In this document: positions 35,405 through 43,279 of the stretch, piece by piece
Numbering within the stretch: the first letter of the stretch is position 1
Layout: the number at the start of each line of letters is the position of its first letter
Notes under the pieces: model-generated
Database searches by the model: none
What the model was told of the DNA's origin: nothing
What the model saw: the letters and a program-made list of their open reading frames with translations, nothing else
Source of the DNA: Terrimonas ginsenosidimutans
GTDB lineage: Bacteria; Bacteroidota; Bacteroidia; Chitinophagales; Chitinophagaceae
DNA length: 64,000 nt
Assembly (NCBI RefSeq): GCF_022012415.1
Contig: NZ_JAKLTR010000019.1
Span: 1-64,000, forward strand
Reading direction: 5' to 3'
Position numbers and translations under genes: made by a program

Positions 35405-35530
35405 CGGTCAACGGTCAACGGTCAACGGTCAACGGTCAACGGTCAACGGTCAACGGTCAACGGTCAACGGTCAACGGTCAACGGTCAACGGTCAACGGTC
35501 AACGGTCAACGGTCAACGGTCAACGGTCAA
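35405..35530. repeat. Perfect 18-copy 7-bp tandem array
   Basis: CGGTCAA repeated exactly 18 times (126 bp) with no substitution, followed by a partial CG. On the minus strand the word is GTTGACC. Because 7 is not a multiple of 3 and no stop arises, all forward frames are open and would read a seven-residue repeat (GQRSTVN), but there is no reason to think it is translated. A perfect array this long should vary in copy number by slippage. It ends 18 bp before the -7 element of the methyltransferase gene. Confidence 0.97.
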
Positions 35531-35548
35531 CGATACCTCAGAGTTTCC

Positions 35549-35556
35549 TACATTTG
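35549..35556 (+). promoter_or_regulatory. -7 promoter element of the methyltransferase gene
   Basis: TACATTTG, an exact TANNTTTG match, ending 3 nt before the GTG start at 35560. The -33 region would fall at the end of the heptamer array. Confidence 0.5.
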
Positions 35557-35559
35557 CGC

Positions 35560-36354
35560 GTGTTCAATCCATTTCAACTTTTACGCAAGTACGTCCGCTA
35601 TTATTTTATCAGCTACAATGGTAAAGGGCATGGTATGCATTCGCCGTTCGTTTATGATCTTATTATTCATGTGTTGAATGACAGGAAGGTTTACGCAGAT
35701 TATGCAAAGGTGGAAGCAGCGAGGAAGCGTCTGCGGCAGGATCAGCGCACGTTGATGGTAGAAGACATGGGCGCAGGATCGATGAAGAATAACCAGGGAA
35801 AAAGAAGTGTCGCTGATATTGCGAGGCATGCAGCAAAGCCAGCGAAATACGGGCAATTGCTTTACCGGATGGTCAAATATTATCAACCGAAGGGAATTCT
35901 TGAACTGGGAACTTCGCTTGGTATCACCACAAGATATCTTTCTCTCGCAAAACCCTCGGCCACACTGGTCACGATGGAAGGCGCTGCAGCCATCGCGTCG
36001 GTCGCGGAAGAAGGAATGCGGCAGGACGGGTTGGATAATGTTAGGCTTCATCGTGGAAATTTTGATACAGAATTGCCGGTTGTTTTAAAAACGTTCAAGC
36101 CAGACTTTATTTTTGTAGATGGTAATCATCGAATGAAGCCAACTGTTGAATATTTTGAACAACTTCTCCGTGTTGCGGATAATGATACAATAATTGTATT
36201 TGATGATATCCATTGGAGTGAAGAAATGGAACAGGCCTGGTCATATATAGCAGATCATCCTGCTGTGCGTTGTTCCATCGATCTTTTTTTTATCGGTATC
36301 GTTTTATTCAGGCAGGAATTCCGCGAGAAGCAGCACTTCACTATACGGTTTTAA
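35560..36354 (+). CDS. Class I SAM-dependent O-methyltransferase-like protein
   Basis: A 264-aa cytoplasmic protein with a Rossmann methyltransferase fold: motif I ILELGTSLGITTRYLSL, motif II LVTMEG, and the acidic motif FIFVDGNHRMKPTVEYFEQLL followed by DNDTIIVFDDIHWS, as in the O-methyltransferase family 3 group. The start is set at GTG 35560 (VFNPFQLLRKYVRYY), which follows a TACATTTG element by 3 nt. The frame stays open upstream only because it runs through the heptamer array. The GKGHGMHSPFVYDLI segment is common in Bacteroidota homologues. The substrate is unknown. Confidence 0.82.
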   Translation: MFNPFQLLRKYVRYYFISYNGKGHGMHSPFVYDLIIHVLNDRKVYADYAKVEAARKRLRQDQRTLMVEDMGAGSMKNNQGKRSVADIARHAAKPAKYGQLLYRMVKYYQPKGILELGTSLGITTRYLSLAKPSATLVTMEGAAAIASVAEEGMRQDGLDNVRLHRGNFDTELPVVLKTFKPDFIFVDGNHRMKPTVEYFEQLLRVADNDTIIVFDDIHWSEEMEQAWSYIADHPAVRCSIDLFFIGIVLFRQEFREKQHFTIRF

Positions 36355-36450
36355 AATCACTTCGTAGATTTACTTAGGACGCCAGCAATTTTTTAATATC
36401 TTCGGGGTGTGTGGTAATGCAATTCTTCCATTATAAACCGAACAGCGTTC

Positions 36451-37563
36451 ATGACTATCGGATTGATCAAAGAACCCAGCCATGAAACACGCGTATCCCT
36501 CCTGGCGGACGCCGTGGGCACTCTCACAAAAAAAGGAATCACAGTATTAGTGGAAGACGGAGCCGGCGAAAAGGCTTATTGTTCCAACGCAGAATATGAA
36601 AAGGCGGGAGCCCTGATCAAAAGCAGGGTGGATGTGATCACCGCATCGCAGGTTTTACTGGCCATTAATACTCCTGAATCAGCCGTCTCATTTCCCAAAG
36701 GCCAGGTATTGCTGGGTGTATACCAGCCGCTTTATCATCCTGCGTTAATGAAAGAGTGGGCCGCAGAAAATCTTACCGTATTCTCATTGGATATGCTGCC
36801 ACGAACTACGCGTGCGCAATCAATGGATATACTCAGCTCACAGGCAAACATTGCAGGTTATAAGGCAGTATTGCTTGCCGCAAATACTTACGGACGCTAC
36901 TTTCCCATGTTCATGACCGCAGCTGGAAGTATAGCGCCGGCAAAAACACTGATCTTAGGCGCAGGTGTTGCAGGATTGCAGGCGATCGCTACCGCGAAAC
37001 GTCTAGGCTCTGTTGTTGAAGTATTCGATACACGCCCTGCCGTAAAAGAAGAAGTGATGAGCCTTGGCGCAAAATTCATTGAAGTGGAAGGAGCTGCCGA
37101 TGCAAGTAAAGCAGGTGGTTACGCGGTGGAACAAACAGAAGAATACAAACAAAAGCAACAGCAGCGTATCGCTGACAGTATTGCAAAAGCTGATATCGTA
37201 ATCACAACAGCACAGATCCCGGGTAAGAAAGCGCCCATACTTGTCACAGAACAGATGATCGCCTCGATGCGTAACGGCTCGGTGATCATTGATCTGGCAG
37301 CAGCTACCGGAGGTAATACGCCTTTTACCAAAGACAATGAAACCGTTGTACAGAATGGTGTGAGTATCATCGGGAACTCCGCTCTTCCTTCAACCATGCC
37401 TTCCGACGCAAGTAAATTGTATGGCAAGAACGTTCTCAACTTTCTGCAGTTGATCACTACCAAAGAAGGACAACTGAACCTTAACTGGGACGATGACCTG
37501 GTAAAAGGAAGTTGTATTGTGCATGCAGGTGAAGTGGTGAATGAGCGGGTTAAAAATCTTTAA
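36451..37563 (+). CDS. pntAA: NAD(P) transhydrogenase subunit alpha, part 1
   Basis: Soluble NAD(H)-binding domain I of the proton-translocating transhydrogenase, 370 aa. It starts MTIGLIKEPSHETRVSLL, with the alanine-dehydrogenase/PntA N-terminal fold; the nucleotide motif is ILGAGVAGLQAIATAKRLGSVVEVFDTRP, and the mobile loop region includes MIASMRNGSVIIDLAAATGGN. In this split form the membrane part of alpha is on the next gene. The complex uses the proton gradient to make NADPH from NADH. First gene of a three-gene operon (gaps 54 and 71 bp). Confidence 0.95.
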   Translation: MTIGLIKEPSHETRVSLLADAVGTLTKKGITVLVEDGAGEKAYCSNAEYEKAGALIKSRVDVITASQVLLAINTPESAVSFPKGQVLLGVYQPLYHPALMKEWAAENLTVFSLDMLPRTTRAQSMDILSSQANIAGYKAVLLAANTYGRYFPMFMTAAGSIAPAKTLILGAGVAGLQAIATAKRLGSVVEVFDTRPAVKEEVMSLGAKFIEVEGAADASKAGGYAVEQTEEYKQKQQQRIADSIAKADIVITTAQIPGKKAPILVTEQMIASMRNGSVIIDLAAATGGNTPFTKDNETVVQNGVSIIGNSALPSTMPSDASKLYGKNVLNFLQLITTKEGQLNLNWDDDLVKGSCIVHAGEVVNERVKNL

Positions 37564-37617
37564 TGCGACACGCATCGATGCGGGTTGTGAATTTCCTTAC
37601 TTCGAAATTTCATTCTT

Positions 37618-37929
37618 ATGGATAGTTTTCTTTCATGGATACACGATAATCAGCAGATCATTTACATCGTGATCCTGATGGTGTTTGTTGGGATCGAAGT
37701 GATCGGCCGCGTGCCCAGCGTTCTTCATACACCATTGATGAGTGGCGCCAATGCAATACATGGCGTTGTGATCATTGGCGCGATCATCGTAATGGGGAAA
37801 GCCGAATCCGATAATTACCTCGCGCTGATACTGGGGTTTCTGGCGGTTGTATTGGGAACCCTTAATGTGGTTGGAGGTTTTGTGGTAACTGACCGGATGC
37901 TGGAAATGTTTAAGAAAAAGAAAAAGTAA
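37618..37929 (+). CDS. pntAB: NAD(P) transhydrogenase subunit alpha, part 2
   Basis: A 103-aa membrane part of the alpha subunit with about three or four hydrophobic segments (IIYIVILMVFVGIEVIG, AIHGVVIIGAIIVMG, LALILGFLAVVLGTLNVVGGFVVTDRM). The VPSVLHTPLMSGANAIHG segment is the family signature. It forms part of the proton channel with PntB. Confidence 0.95.
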   Translation: MDSFLSWIHDNQQIIYIVILMVFVGIEVIGRVPSVLHTPLMSGANAIHGVVIIGAIIVMGKAESDNYLALILGFLAVVLGTLNVVGGFVVTDRMLEMFKKKKK

Positions 37930-38000
37930 CTGCCGAAATATGCCTGCGGGCACCCGGCAAGCTATTTTAATTTTGAATATTTACTTTTTAATTCCTCTGC

Positions 38001-39461
38001 ATGGAGCTTAATATACTTACTCTTTGTTATCTCATCGGTTCTGTCACCTTTATCGTTGGGTTAAAGATGTTATCCAACCCGGCTACGGCCCGCAAGGGAA
38101 ACCTGATAGCGGCAGGAGGTATGGTCATTGCCATTCTCGGAACTATTTTTTTGTATGAAGAAGATGGCCAGAAGCTTGGTAATTACGGCTGGATCTTTGG
38201 CGGTATTGCCATCGGTACGCTGATCGGTTTTCTCGCCGCGAAGAAGGTAAAGATGACGGCAATGCCGGAAATGGTGAGTTTGTTCAACGGAATGGGTGGA
38301 GCCTGTGCCGCCCTGATCTCAATTGTGGAATACGATCACATGATGGCGCATCCTCCATTTGCGGAAGGATTTTCTTTTTTCCCGCCGATGGATACATTCT
38401 TCCAGGATCCCGCCATTCCGTATGGGAAAGTGATCATTATTCTTCTTGGGCTGATCATCGGATCTGTATCCTTTGCCGGAAGCATCATCGCATGGGGGAA
38501 ACTGAACGGTAAGGTGAAAGACTTTTCTTTTAAAGGGCAGCATATTTTCAATATCGTAATGATGCTGGCAATCCTTGGCCTGGCTACATATCTGACCATA
38601 AACATACAGGGTAGTAGTCATGTCCTTTTCTATATCATCTTCGCACTATCGTTATTGTATGGCGTATTCTTTGTATTCCCGATCGGCGGTGCAGATATGC
38701 CAGTCGTGATATCCTTACTGAATTCATTCACCGGTGTTGCCGCTGCGTGCGGAGGTTTCCTGTATGATAATAAAGTGATGCTGACCGGTGGTATTCTTGT
38801 CGGTGCTGCAGGTACTTTACTCACGATCCTGATGTGTAAGGCGATGAACCGCTCCTTGCTGAACGTGCTGATCGGTTCCTTTGGAGCCGGTGCTGCTAAA
38901 GCAGCGGGCGGTGACGGCAAACAGCAAGGATCCTATAAAGAAATCTCCCTTAGTGATACAGCAGTAGTAATGAGCTATGCAAGCAAAGTGATGATCGTTC
39001 CCGGTTATGGATTGGCTGTTGCGCAGGCGCAGCATGCCTGTCATGAACTCGAAAAATTGCTGGAGGCAAAAGGCGTTGACGTTAAATATGCGATCCATCC
39101 TGTTGCAGGACGCATGCCCGGTCATATGAACGTATTGCTTGCAGAGGCGGATGTTCCGTATGAGAAATTACTGGAGATGGAACAGGCAAATGAAGAATTT
39201 GCCACTACGGATGTTGTGCTTGTGCTTGGTGCAAATGATGTAGTGAACCCCGCAGCCAAAACAGATCCATCTTCCCCCATATATGGAATGCCGATCCTGG
39301 ATGTAGAGCTGGCTAAAAACTGTATCGTGAATAAGCGAAGCATGAAGCCTGGATATGCTGGCATTGAGAATGATCTTTTCTTTCAGCCAAAAACGTCTAT
39401 GTTGTTTGGAGATGCGAAGAAAGTATTGCAGGACCTGATTGCGGAGATCAAGAATCTTTAG
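38001..39461 (+). CDS. pntB: NAD(P) transhydrogenase subunit beta
   Basis: A 486-aa protein with eight or nine membrane segments followed by the NADP(H)-binding domain III. Marks are MPEMVSLFNGMGGACAALIS, the ADMPVVISLLNSFTGVAAACGGF segment, and in the soluble domain VMIVPGYGLAVAQAQH, VDVKYAIHPVAGRMPGHMNVLLAEA and GANDVVNPAAKTDPSSPIYGMPI. Domain III binds NADP(H) and couples hydride transfer to proton flow. Last gene of the pnt operon; a palindromic element follows 10 bp after it. Confidence 0.97.
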   Translation: MELNILTLCYLIGSVTFIVGLKMLSNPATARKGNLIAAGGMVIAILGTIFLYEEDGQKLGNYGWIFGGIAIGTLIGFLAAKKVKMTAMPEMVSLFNGMGGACAALISIVEYDHMMAHPPFAEGFSFFPPMDTFFQDPAIPYGKVIIILLGLIIGSVSFAGSIIAWGKLNGKVKDFSFKGQHIFNIVMMLAILGLATYLTINIQGSSHVLFYIIFALSLLYGVFFVFPIGGADMPVVISLLNSFTGVAAACGGFLYDNKVMLTGGILVGAAGTLLTILMCKAMNRSLLNVLIGSFGAGAAKAAGGDGKQQGSYKEISLSDTAVVMSYASKVMIVPGYGLAVAQAQHACHELEKLLEAKGVDVKYAIHPVAGRMPGHMNVLLAEADVPYEKLLEMEQANEEFATTDVVLVLGANDVVNPAAKTDPSSPIYGMPILDVELAKNCIVNKRSMKPGYAGIENDLFFQPKTSMLFGDAKKVLQDLIAEIKNL

Positions 39462-39471
39462 GTTTTTGACT

Positions 39472-39566
39472 GGCTTAAGGAGTATCGCAAAGACCGCAAA
39501 GGATCGCGAAGTTCGCAAATAAATTTTAGCGCACATTGCGGGCTTTGCGATACTGCCCACGCTACC
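39472..39566. repeat. Intergenic palindrome, GCAAAG-word family
   Basis: Left arm GGCTTAAGGAGTATCGCAAAG and complement of the right arm GGTAGCGTGGGCAGTATCGCAAAG (both given in part) share AGTATCGCAAAG and then CCGCAA. The central part is degenerate. It lies directly after pntB and before the promoter of the rRNA methyltransferase gene. Confidence 0.7.
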
Positions 39567-39584
39567 CGTTTTGACTGTTTGTTG

Positions 39585-39592
39585 TATCTTTG
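39585..39592 (+). promoter_or_regulatory. -7 promoter element of the rRNA methyltransferase gene
   Basis: TATCTTTG, an exact TANNTTTG match, ending 3 nt before the GTG start at 39596. A TTG start at 39590 would lie inside this element and is rejected. Confidence 0.5.
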
Positions 39593-39595
39593 CCC

Positions 39596-40972
39596 GTGCA
39601 ATTACCTCAACCACTTCTTCAGTCATTGGAACGTGTCGACAGCTTTGACAAAGCCGCTTTCGAGCAAGTACACGCTTCAGGGAAACAGGTCACTTCCCTT
39701 CGTGTCAATCCTGCAAAACCTATCGCAGATTTTCCTCATTCACATTTATCTGCATTAACAGTAAATGCGATCCCATGGAGCCGAAACGGATACTATCTCT
39801 CCGGTCGTCCTTCGTTTACATTTGATCCATTATTTCACGCAGGTACATATTATGTGCAGGAAGCCAGCAGCATGTTCCTGGAACAGGCGTTGACGCAAAC
39901 GGCCGATCTTTCCAAACCATTGCGTGTACTCGATCTTTGTGCGGCACCGGGAGGGAAGTCGACGCACATACAATCACTTCTTTCTGCGGAAAGCTTACTT
40001 GTTACGAATGAGGTGATCCGCGCGCGCGTGAATATCCTGAAAGATAATATCATCAAATGGGGTTGTAACAACGTACTGGTCTCCAATAATGATCCTAAAG
40101 ATTTTGCAAAGCTTGAAGATTATTTCGATGTGATCGTGGTAGATGCGCCCTGCAGCGGTAGCGGCTTATTCCGGCGGGAACCCGAAGCAATGGATGAATG
40201 GAGCCCCGACAATGTTGTATTATGCAGTCAGCGGCAGCAACGGATCCTCGCAGATGTCTGGCCCGCATTGAAAAAAGATGGCATACTGATCTATTCCACC
40301 TGTTCTTACTCAAAGGAGGAAGATGAAGATATTACAGATTGGGTCATGGAGAACTTCTCTGTTTCTCCAGAAAAAATACAGGTCGATCCTTCCTGGAACA
40401 TCGTTGAAACGCAGGGAAAGCAAAATGCCTTTGGTTATCGCTTCTGGCCTGATAAACTGGATGGGGAAGGATTCTTCCTGGCTTGCTTCCGAAAACGGGA
40501 AGGTGATGATGAGGCGGTGATGAAGATCAAAAACAAGCCAATCGCCGTTAATAAAAAGGATATTCCCATACTGGAAAAATGGGTGATCGGCAATGACTAC
40601 TTCTTCCTGCAACATCTTCAGACAGTATATGCCTGGCCGGTTGCACTTCAGCAGGATTATAACTGGTTGTTAAATAACTTGCGGGTGCAATATTCGGGAA
40701 CGATTCTTGGTGAACTGATCCGCGATAAACTGGTGCCGGATCATTCACTGGCAATGTCTGTGATCCTGGATAAAAGCCTTCCGCAAACGGAACTTGACTA
40801 TAAACAATCCATAGAATACTTGCAGCGTAAAGATCTTAAACTGGAGACTGAAAAAGGGTGGCAGTTGGTTACTTATCAATCCCATCCACTTGGATGGATA
40901 AATGCATTGCCCAACAGGATCAACAACTATTACCCGCGTGAATTGCGTATTCTGAAAGAAAGGCCGGAGTGA
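39596..40972 (+). CDS. rRNA cytosine-C5 methyltransferase, RsmF-like
   Basis: RNA m5C methyltransferase of the NOL1/NOP2/Sun family, 458 aa. The SAM-binding motif is RVLDLCAAPGGKSTHIQSLL; the two catalytic cysteines lie in VDAPCSGSGLFRREPEAMDEW and IYSTCSYSKEEDED. The C-terminal part (from about residue 300) looks like the RsmF PUA-like extension (LPNRINNYYPRELRIL), so the target is probably 16S rRNA. The start is the GTG (VQLPQPLLQSLE) 3 nt after a -7 element. Whether it is RsmF or RsmB cannot be settled, but the extension favours RsmF. Confidence 0.9.
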   Translation: MQLPQPLLQSLERVDSFDKAAFEQVHASGKQVTSLRVNPAKPIADFPHSHLSALTVNAIPWSRNGYYLSGRPSFTFDPLFHAGTYYVQEASSMFLEQALTQTADLSKPLRVLDLCAAPGGKSTHIQSLLSAESLLVTNEVIRARVNILKDNIIKWGCNNVLVSNNDPKDFAKLEDYFDVIVVDAPCSGSGLFRREPEAMDEWSPDNVVLCSQRQQRILADVWPALKKDGILIYSTCSYSKEEDEDITDWVMENFSVSPEKIQVDPSWNIVETQGKQNAFGYRFWPDKLDGEGFFLACFRKREGDDEAVMKIKNKPIAVNKKDIPILEKWVIGNDYFFLQHLQTVYAWPVALQQDYNWLLNNLRVQYSGTILGELIRDKLVPDHSLAMSVILDKSLPQTELDYKQSIEYLQRKDLKLETEKGWQLVTYQSHPLGWINALPNRINNYYPRELRILKERPE

Positions 40973-41064
40973 GTTTTACGAAGGGAAATAAGTGTCCTCC
41001 CGGTTGTTTTCCCTGCCCGGCTTTTGATTCTTAAGTTCTATATTTACACCTCTAATCTCTTAGC

Positions 41065-42066
41065 ATGAAAAAGCCGTTCATTTTTCTTATTTTGTTTTTC
41101 GCTGTTGTTTTCGCTTCACAGGCTCAGGGTGATGGTTTGCTCGTGAAACAAGGTGATAAAGGGTTATATCTTGATCATACCGTTTCTTCAGGACAGGGCT
41201 TATATTCAGTAGGACGGTTATATAACGTAAGTCCTAAATACATTGCCTCTTTTAATAAATCGGATATCAATAAAGGTCTTGAGATCGGCCAGGTGATCCG
41301 GATACCTCTTACGGATACAAATTTTACCCAGAAGAGTAATAAAGGGATTCCTGTTTATTATACGGTCGGTGCCAGTGAAGGCTTACTGAAGGTGAGCAAC
41401 GTGAATAACAAGGTGACGATGCAAAAACTCCGCGACTGGAATGGTTTGAAGAGCGATGCATTACAGGTGGGCCAGAGACTCATCGTAGGTTACCTTGTTT
41501 CAAAGGAAATGCAGAATGTTGTATCCAGTGCGCCAAAGGTCACGCCGGCGAAACCGGAAGAAAAGCCAGTTGTAAAGAATGAGCCTGTTCAGGAACAACC
41601 CAAAACGGCTCCTGTTATCGGTTCGTCAACTCAGCCGGTACAAACAACACCGGTAAAAGAGGAACCAAAAAAAGAAGAACCTAAGAAGGAAGAGCACAAA
41701 AAAGCAGAGCCGGCCCCCCGTCAGGATAATCCGGTAAGCAGTGGCCAGGGATACTTCAAAACCTTCTATGAGCACCAGGTAAAACAAAGTCCCGTTGCAA
41801 AGAATACAACCGTCACCGCCGGGATTTTCAAAACCTCCAGTGGCTGGGAAGATGCGAAGTACTATTTGCTGATTGATGGTGTTGCGACAGGAACGATTGT
41901 TCAGCTGATCAATCCTGATAATAACAAAGCGATCTATGCGAAAGTGTTGGGAGAGATGAATGGTATCCGTCAAAATCAGGGCTTGGGCATACGGATCAGT
42001 AATGCAGGTGCTGCGGCTCTTGGCGTAACGGACTCCGAAAAATTCATTGTCAAAATTATCTATTAG
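41065..42066 (+). CDS. LysM protein with RlpA-like C-terminal barrel
   Basis: A 333-aa exported protein. A signal peptide (FLILFFAVVFASQAQG) is followed by two LysM peptidoglycan-binding domains (residues about 37-89 and 97-153: GQGLYSVGRLYNVSPKYIASFN; VSNVNNKVTMQKLRDWNG). A low-complexity linker rich in Pro, Glu and Lys (EEPKKEEPKKEEHKKAEP) leads to a C-terminal domain (TAGIFKTSSGWEDAKYYLLI, VATGTIVQLINPDNNKAIYAKVLG) with the look of a double-psi beta-barrel as in RlpA. The catalytic Asp/His pair of true RlpA transglycosylases is not apparent, so a binding or structural role at the wall is more likely. Confidence 0.8.
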   Translation: MKKPFIFLILFFAVVFASQAQGDGLLVKQGDKGLYLDHTVSSGQGLYSVGRLYNVSPKYIASFNKSDINKGLEIGQVIRIPLTDTNFTQKSNKGIPVYYTVGASEGLLKVSNVNNKVTMQKLRDWNGLKSDALQVGQRLIVGYLVSKEMQNVVSSAPKVTPAKPEEKPVVKNEPVQEQPKTAPVIGSSTQPVQTTPVKEEPKKEEPKKEEHKKAEPAPRQDNPVSSGQGYFKTFYEHQVKQSPVAKNTTVTAGIFKTSSGWEDAKYYLLIDGVATGTIVQLINPDNNKAIYAKVLGEMNGIRQNQGLGIRISNAGAAALGVTDSEKFIVKIIY

Positions 42067-42097
42067 CCGGGATGCCTATGAGTTCTGGAATTAATAT

Positions 42098-42144
42098 GAT
42101 CAGCGCCCGATAGTATGAAGCTTTCATGCTATCGGGCGCTGATC
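42098..42144. terminator. Bidirectional hairpin between convergent LysM and fmt genes
   Basis: GATCAGCGCCCGATAG-ATGAA and its complement (42098-42118 with 42124-42144) form a stem of about 21 bp with one mismatch and a short loop. No T-run follows on either side; position between convergent stops supports a terminator role. The remaining 118 bp to the fmt stop codon hold nothing that I recognise. Confidence 0.65.
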
Positions 42145-42262
42145 GTATTGATCACTTACGAAGTAAGGTTTAGTCAGGCAAGAAGATTATTAAGATTTAG
42201 TAATAAACGCTGTTCTATCATCATAGCGCATCCCTTAACTCCAACAAGCCAATATATCCCTG

Positions 42263-43258
42263 TTAATAGCGGTAACCTCTCAGGAAATCCTGCGTATTCA
42301 TTTTCTTTTTTCCTTCGAGTTGTAATTCTTTTACTTCGAGGTAACCATCCGCGCAGGCGAAACGAAGGTATTGTTTTCCATCTGTGATCAGATCGCCCGG
42401 TTTTTCCGCAGGCATGTTAGGTGTATCCGGATAGTTCTTTTCGCTTCGGTAGATCTTTAAAGTTTTGCCATCCATTGTTGTAAATGCGCCAGGGAATGGA
42501 GAAAGACCTCTTACAAGATTGTGTACTTCTTCTGTCGTTTTATTGAAATCGATCTTGCTTGTTTCTGTAAAGATCTTTGGTGCGTGTTTAAGATCAGCTT
42601 CTGAGGCGGATGCCTGCGGTTGGGGATTAAGGCTGTTTTCCGCAAGTCCTTTAACCGTTTTGACAAGTAGTTGTGCTCCTATCTCCTTCATCTTGTCGTG
42701 TACTTCACCAGCTGTTTCATTTTCTCCGATAGGGAAGCTGTCCCTGAGAAGAATGTCGCCGGTATCAATGGCGTGTTGTAGTTTGAAGGTGGTGACGCCG
42801 GTTTCTTTTTCTCCATTGATCACAGCCCAGTTGATCGGCGCCGCACCACGGTATTGCGGAAGAAGAGACCCGTGGAGGTTGACTGTTCCTAATCGCGGCA
42901 TATTCCAAACCACTTCAGGGAGCATGCGGAAGGCAACGACGATCTGAAGATCTGCCTGCAATGCTTTCAGCTCATCAAGGAATTCCGGGTTCTTCAGTTT
43001 TTCCGGCTGAAGAACATTCAATCCATGCTCTACGGCATATTTCTTTACGGCGCTTTCCGTCAGTTTCATTCCGCGGCCTGCAGGTTTGTCGGGAGCAGTG
43101 ATCACGCCCACAATGGTAAAACCGGCTTTTACCAGTGCATCCAGTGATGCAACGGCAAATTCAGGCGTACCCATGAACACGATCTTTAAGGGAGATACCA
43201 GCCCGAAAGAAACGGTATTCGGACCAAGATCTTTTTGCTTATGCTGAAATTCAATCAT
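42263..43258 (-). CDS. fmt: Methionyl-tRNA formyltransferase
   Basis: Formylates initiator Met-tRNA using 10-formyltetrahydrofolate. The 331-aa protein has KIVFMGTPEFAVASLDAL, the catalytic block NLHGSLLPQYRGAAPINWAVINGE with its Asn/His, and the DTGDILL motif; the C-terminal OB-like domain includes VRGLSPFPGAFTTMDG. The N-terminal 21 residues (MIEFQHKQKDLGPNTVSFGLV) are extra compared with most family members, but no closer start codon exists. The ATG lies 4 nt after a TATCTTCG element in the 21-bp gap to namZ. Confidence 0.95.
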   Translation of the reverse strand: MIEFQHKQKDLGPNTVSFGLVSPLKIVFMGTPEFAVASLDALVKAGFTIVGVITAPDKPAGRGMKLTESAVKKYAVEHGLNVLQPEKLKNPEFLDELKALQADLQIVVAFRMLPEVVWNMPRLGTVNLHGSLLPQYRGAAPINWAVINGEKETGVTTFKLQHAIDTGDILLRDSFPIGENETAGEVHDKMKEIGAQLLVKTVKGLAENSLNPQPQASASEADLKHAPKIFTETSKIDFNKTTEEVHNLVRGLSPFPGAFTTMDGKTLKIYRSEKNYPDTPNMPAEKPGDLITDGKQYLRFACADGYLEVKELQLEGKKKMNTQDFLRGYRY

Positions 43259-43262
43259 GCTG

Positions 43263-43270
43263 CGAAGATA
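43263..43270 (-). promoter_or_regulatory. -7 promoter element of fmt
   Basis: Minus-strand TATCTTCG, one change from TANNTTTG, ending 4 nt before the fmt ATG and lying just after the namZ stop codon region. Confidence 0.4.
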
Positions 43271-43279
43271 AAACAGAGC

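Noticed and set aside
35405-35530. CRISPR-like array
   Set aside because: It is a pure tandem repeat of 7 bp without spacers, and no cas genes are present.
35331-35677. Three overlapping open frames reading GQRSTVN repeats through the heptamer array
   Set aside because: All forward frames are open simply because the 18-copy 7-bp unit creates no stop. Only the part after GTG 35560 resembles a protein family, so the methyltransferase start is set there.
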